Source: Desulfurococcales archaeon (GTDB lineage Archaea; Thermoproteota; Thermoprotei_A; Sulfolobales; WANQ01). Taken from it: DNA of 6,617 nucleotides. Made by a program: the position numbers and the translations under genes. The DNA lies in contig JALUDQ010000009.1 in the NCBI GenBank assembly GCA_027043985.1, forward strand, positions 1-6,617, written 5' to 3'. Below the pieces are notes generated by a model. That model was not told the DNA's origin. It ran no database searches and worked only from the letters and a program-made list of their open reading frames with translations. Positions 4,779-6,617 of the stretch are shown here, piece by piece. Positions within the stretch are counted from its first letter, which is position 1. Every line of letters begins with the position of its first letter.

Positions 4779-5195
4779 ATGGATGTCAACGATATGTTGA
4801 GCTTACTGAGGAGCAAGGGTATGAAGATAACGCCTCAAAGAATAGAGATAGTAAGAACTCTAATAGAACTCAAAGATAATCATCCGTCTCTAAAACAATT
4901 ATATGAGGAGGTAAGGAGAAGAGTTCCTACTATAAGTTTCTCAACATTATATTCAACTATACAGAAGCTAGAAGAACTAGGAGTGGTAAAACTATTTGAT
5001 CTCCTAGGTGAGACTCGAGTAGAAGTTAATAAGAGACCTCATATAAATCTAATAGACTTAAAGAAAAATAAGATAACAGATATACTAGATGAGGATGCAA
5101 TAGAGTTTCTGAGAAGAAAACTCGGCTTAAGAGAGGAACATTTTATTCTAGTAAACGTACTCGTATATGCTGACAGTATTGATGAGAGACATTGA
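4779..5195 (+). CDS. Fur/PerR-family transcriptional regulator lacking structural zinc cysteines
   Basis: DNA-binding metalloregulator of 138 residues. The N-terminal winged helix is clear: GMKITPQRIEIVRTL (14-28), HPSLKQLYEEV (35-45), then the recognition helix ISFSTLYSTIQKLEELGVV (52-70). The C-terminal part aligns with the Fur dimerisation/metal domain. Against B. subtilis PerR (H37, D85, H91, H93, D104) the equivalents are H35, E82, H88, N90 and D101, so the regulatory site is mostly kept, with Asn replacing one His. The two structural-zinc CxxC motifs are absent: D93 and K96 replace the first pair, and the protein has no cysteine at all. It therefore probably responds to iron/peroxide or another metal without structural zinc (inference). 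It is divergent from dpsL and shares a promoter region with paired repeats, suggesting autorepression and control of dpsL. It ends 8 bp from the convergent hom gene. Confidence 0.87.
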   Translation: MDVNDMLSLLRSKGMKITPQRIEIVRTLIELKDNHPSLKQLYEEVRRRVPTISFSTLYSTIQKLEELGVVKLFDLLGETRVEVNKRPHINLIDLKKNKITDILDEDAIEFLRRKLGLREEHFILVNVLVYADSIDERH

Positions 5196-5203
5196 AGGGG
5201 GTT

Positions 5204-6205
5204 CTAGGAGGCTTTTAACTGTTTACGTGTTTCTAGGTATTCTATTGCATCAGTTACCATCACTTTTGCTGTACGCCATGCTGGTCCTGCCGGTCCCTCT
5301 ATGACTACTTTCTCGTTCTCTAAGGTGAACTCTACTACGTTTATATTTCCACTCACATTTGCCAATTTGTCTTCTCTCTTAATCTTAGCTGGGTGTACAA
5401 TGTATGTTTCTTCTCCTAATATTGCTTCAGCAATATATTTTATGCGGTAACCCTCTCTAATAGCCCTCCTTACCTCTTCTTCTGGAATTGTTTCGAGAGG
5501 CTCTCTTATCACGTCCATTATTGTTATAGGGGTTCCCAGCTCTGATACCGTTATGGCTAGTTTTGCAGCTGGATCCCATCCATGAGCGTCTATTTGTGGG
5601 TTGGGTTCTGCTAGTTCTTCTTCTATGGCTTTCTCTACTGCTTCCCTATAACTTAATCCTTCTTCTATTAGAGATAATATATAGTTTGTTGTAGCATTCA
5701 ATACAGCTCTGATACGCTCGACTTCTCTACCTCTTAAACCTCTAGCAACATCTAGAACGGGGGTTCCAGCGGCAACGGTTGCACGGTATCCTATGAATAA
5801 TCTCCTCTCATAGACCTTGTTTTTTAGTTCAACGTATTCTCGCGCTAATACTGTTTTATCAGCGGTAACAATTGATACTCCGAGATCTATTAACCCGTAA
5901 TATATTCTACGGTTAGGCTCACCTGTTTCATAACTTGGTGGAATAGCAATAAATGCTAGTTCTGCACTAGTCTCCTTTGCTAGTTCAATGCTTGTCAACC
6001 CTTCTATGAACTTGCTATGCTTATCTAGTTTCTGTTTCTTTTCTGCAATGAGTAGTGCTTCGTTTACATCCTTGTTGTCTCGTACTATTACTGCTCCCTT
6101 AGACGATGCTAGACCTACTATATTGAACTCCTTGATTTTAACTAGTTCTTTTAGGAGAGCTCTACCAACATTACCAAATCCTATTATAACTGTTTTAACT
6201 ATCAA
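5204..6205 (-). CDS. hom: Homoserine dehydrogenase
   Basis: Reduces L-aspartate 4-semialdehyde to L-homoserine with NAD(P)H, the branch step toward threonine, methionine and isoleucine; cytoplasmic. The 333-residue protein starts with a Rossmann motif GFGNVG (9-14). TADKTVLA carries K117, and VAAGTPVLD (144-152) and LNATTNYIL (169-177) lead into the signature EPNPQIDAHGWDPAAK, with E200, D211 and K215 at the positions of the yeast catalytic residues E208, D219 and K223. GPAGPAWRTA near the C-terminus is the usual cofactor-closing segment. There is no ACT domain and no fused aspartokinase, as in other short archaeal enzymes, so threonine feedback through an ACT domain is not expected. The TTG start is supported by GAGGG 9 nt upstream; translation from it gives the intact dinucleotide fold. 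The PIN gene ends 22 bp upstream on the same strand, so the two may be co-transcribed. Confidence 0.93.
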   Translation of the reverse strand: MIVKTVIIGFGNVGRALLKELVKIKEFNIVGLASSKGAVIVRDNKDVNEALLIAEKKQKLDKHSKFIEGLTSIELAKETSAELAFIAIPPSYETGEPNRRIYYGLIDLGVSIVTADKTVLAREYVELKNKVYERRLFIGYRATVAAGTPVLDVARGLRGREVERIRAVLNATTNYILSLIEEGLSYREAVEKAIEEELAEPNPQIDAHGWDPAAKLAITVSELGTPITIMDVIREPLETIPEEEVRRAIREGYRIKYIAEAILGEETYIVHPAKIKREDKLANVSGNINVVEFTLENEKVVIEGPAGPAWRTAKVMVTDAIEYLETRKQLKAS

Positions 6206-6214
6206 ACGACGGTT

Positions 6215-6219
6215 CCCTC
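6215..6219 (-). promoter_or_regulatory. Shine-Dalgarno site of hom
   Basis: GAGGG on the minus strand lies 9 nt before the TTG start at 6205, inside the 22-bp gap after the PIN gene. It decides the choice of this non-ATG start. Confidence 0.5.
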
Positions 6220-6227
6220 AAAGCAGG

Positions 6228-6617
6228 TTATGGTATGGTGTTCACGTCCTTCACGTACTTAAAGTCTTCGTCAAAAGATGCTATGGCTTTCACTTTAAGC
6301 CTTAAGGCAACTGCTACGTGGATTGCATCAGCTGGCAATAAGCCATACTCCTCTATTATATCGAGTGCTCTTATCCAATCCTCGTAGACTAGATACTCTA
6401 TTCGTAGACCACGCGTGTATAGATAGTCTACGTACTCGTAGAATTTTCTTAGAACCCTCATACACTCTTTGCGCTTCTCTTCATCGTGTCTAAGTGATTC
6501 ACGGATTCTCCAAATATTAGTTGTACCTAATAGCTCGCTCATCTTAGCGTATAATAATTTGAAGGAGATTTCCTCTAATACGAGTGGTGTAATATAGCCT
6601 ATAATTCTATTCTCTTC
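6228..6617 (-). CDS. PIN-domain protein, VapC-like ribonuclease (N-terminus outside window)
   Basis: The frame stays open to the right edge, so the gene's start is missing; an internal ATG at 6542 is not the true start, because the 25 codons before it read ITPLVLEEISFKLLYAK, a typical PIN helix. PIN proteins are Mg-dependent RNases, and many archaeal ones are VapC toxins. Visible acidic residues fit the family: the Glu in VLEEI, the Asp in LLPADAIHVAVAL and the Asp pair in SFDEDF; the first catalytic Asp, near the N-terminus, is outside. About 130 residues are seen, with perhaps 25-40 missing. Whether a VapB antitoxin lies upstream cannot be seen, and a non-toxin role is possible. It ends 22 bp before hom on the same strand, a possible but probably functionally unrelated operon. 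Confidence 0.8.
   Translation of the reverse strand, partial: EENRIIGYITPLVLEEISFKLLYAKMSELLGTTNIWRIRESLRHDEEKRKECMRVLRKFYEYVDYLYTRGLRIEYLVYEDWIRALDIIEEYGLLPADAIHVAVALRLKVKAIASFDEDFKYVKDVNTIP

Noticed and set aside
5988..6305. Plus-strand 105-codon open frame across hom and the PIN gene
   Set aside because: It is antisense to two well-supported genes; its hydrophobic Ser/Leu-rich translation is typical of antisense reading.

Overview
The window looks like a piece of a hyperthermophilic crenarchaeal chromosome, probably Desulfurococcales-like. This is inferred from the AT-rich DNA with AGG/AGA arginine and ATA isoleucine codons, TATA-box promoters, short T-tract terminators, GGAGG/GGTG ribosome sites, TTG starts, and archaeal-type genes (DPSL ferritin, short TrmO, cell-surface proteins with C-terminal membrane anchors). 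No genus can be named from the sequence alone.

Layout, left to right: (1) the 3' part of a secreted phospholipase D-like protein with a lamin-tail domain and a C-terminal anchor (1-1119, +); (2) a small two-helix membrane protein with a Gln/Pro/Tyr tail (1256-1669, +); (3) an intergenic stretch with a strong GC-rich hairpin (1709-1760); (4) a TrmO-type tRNA methyltransferase (1846-2352, +); (5) about 530 bp with no convincing gene but with nested inverted repeats (2642-2773) that may be a structured RNA; (6) an unrecognised surface protein with a C-terminal membrane segment (2886-4052, +) whose N-terminus is doubtful; (7) a convergent DPSL/thioferritin-type ferritin (4072-4626, -); (8) a divergent, cysteine-free Fur/PerR-family regulator (4779-5195, +); (9) a convergent homoserine dehydrogenase (5204-6205, -), preceded in the same direction by a PIN-domain protein that runs off the right edge (6228-6617, -).

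The clearest functional unit is the divergent dpsL/Fur-like pair. Their 152-bp shared intergenic region carries two 24-bp near-identical direct repeats 40 bp apart, each with two TTTCTA motifs spaced 17 bp. They are placed over the predicted dpsL start site, the dpsL TATA/BRE region and the upstream edge of the regulator's own promoter. The simplest reading is a local oxidative-stress or metal switch: the PerR-like protein represses both itself and an iron/peroxide-detoxifying ferritin. The regulator lacks the structural zinc cysteines of classical Fur/PerR but keeps most regulatory-site positions. The hom-PIN pair may be co-transcribed (22 bp apart); the other genes look monocistronic.
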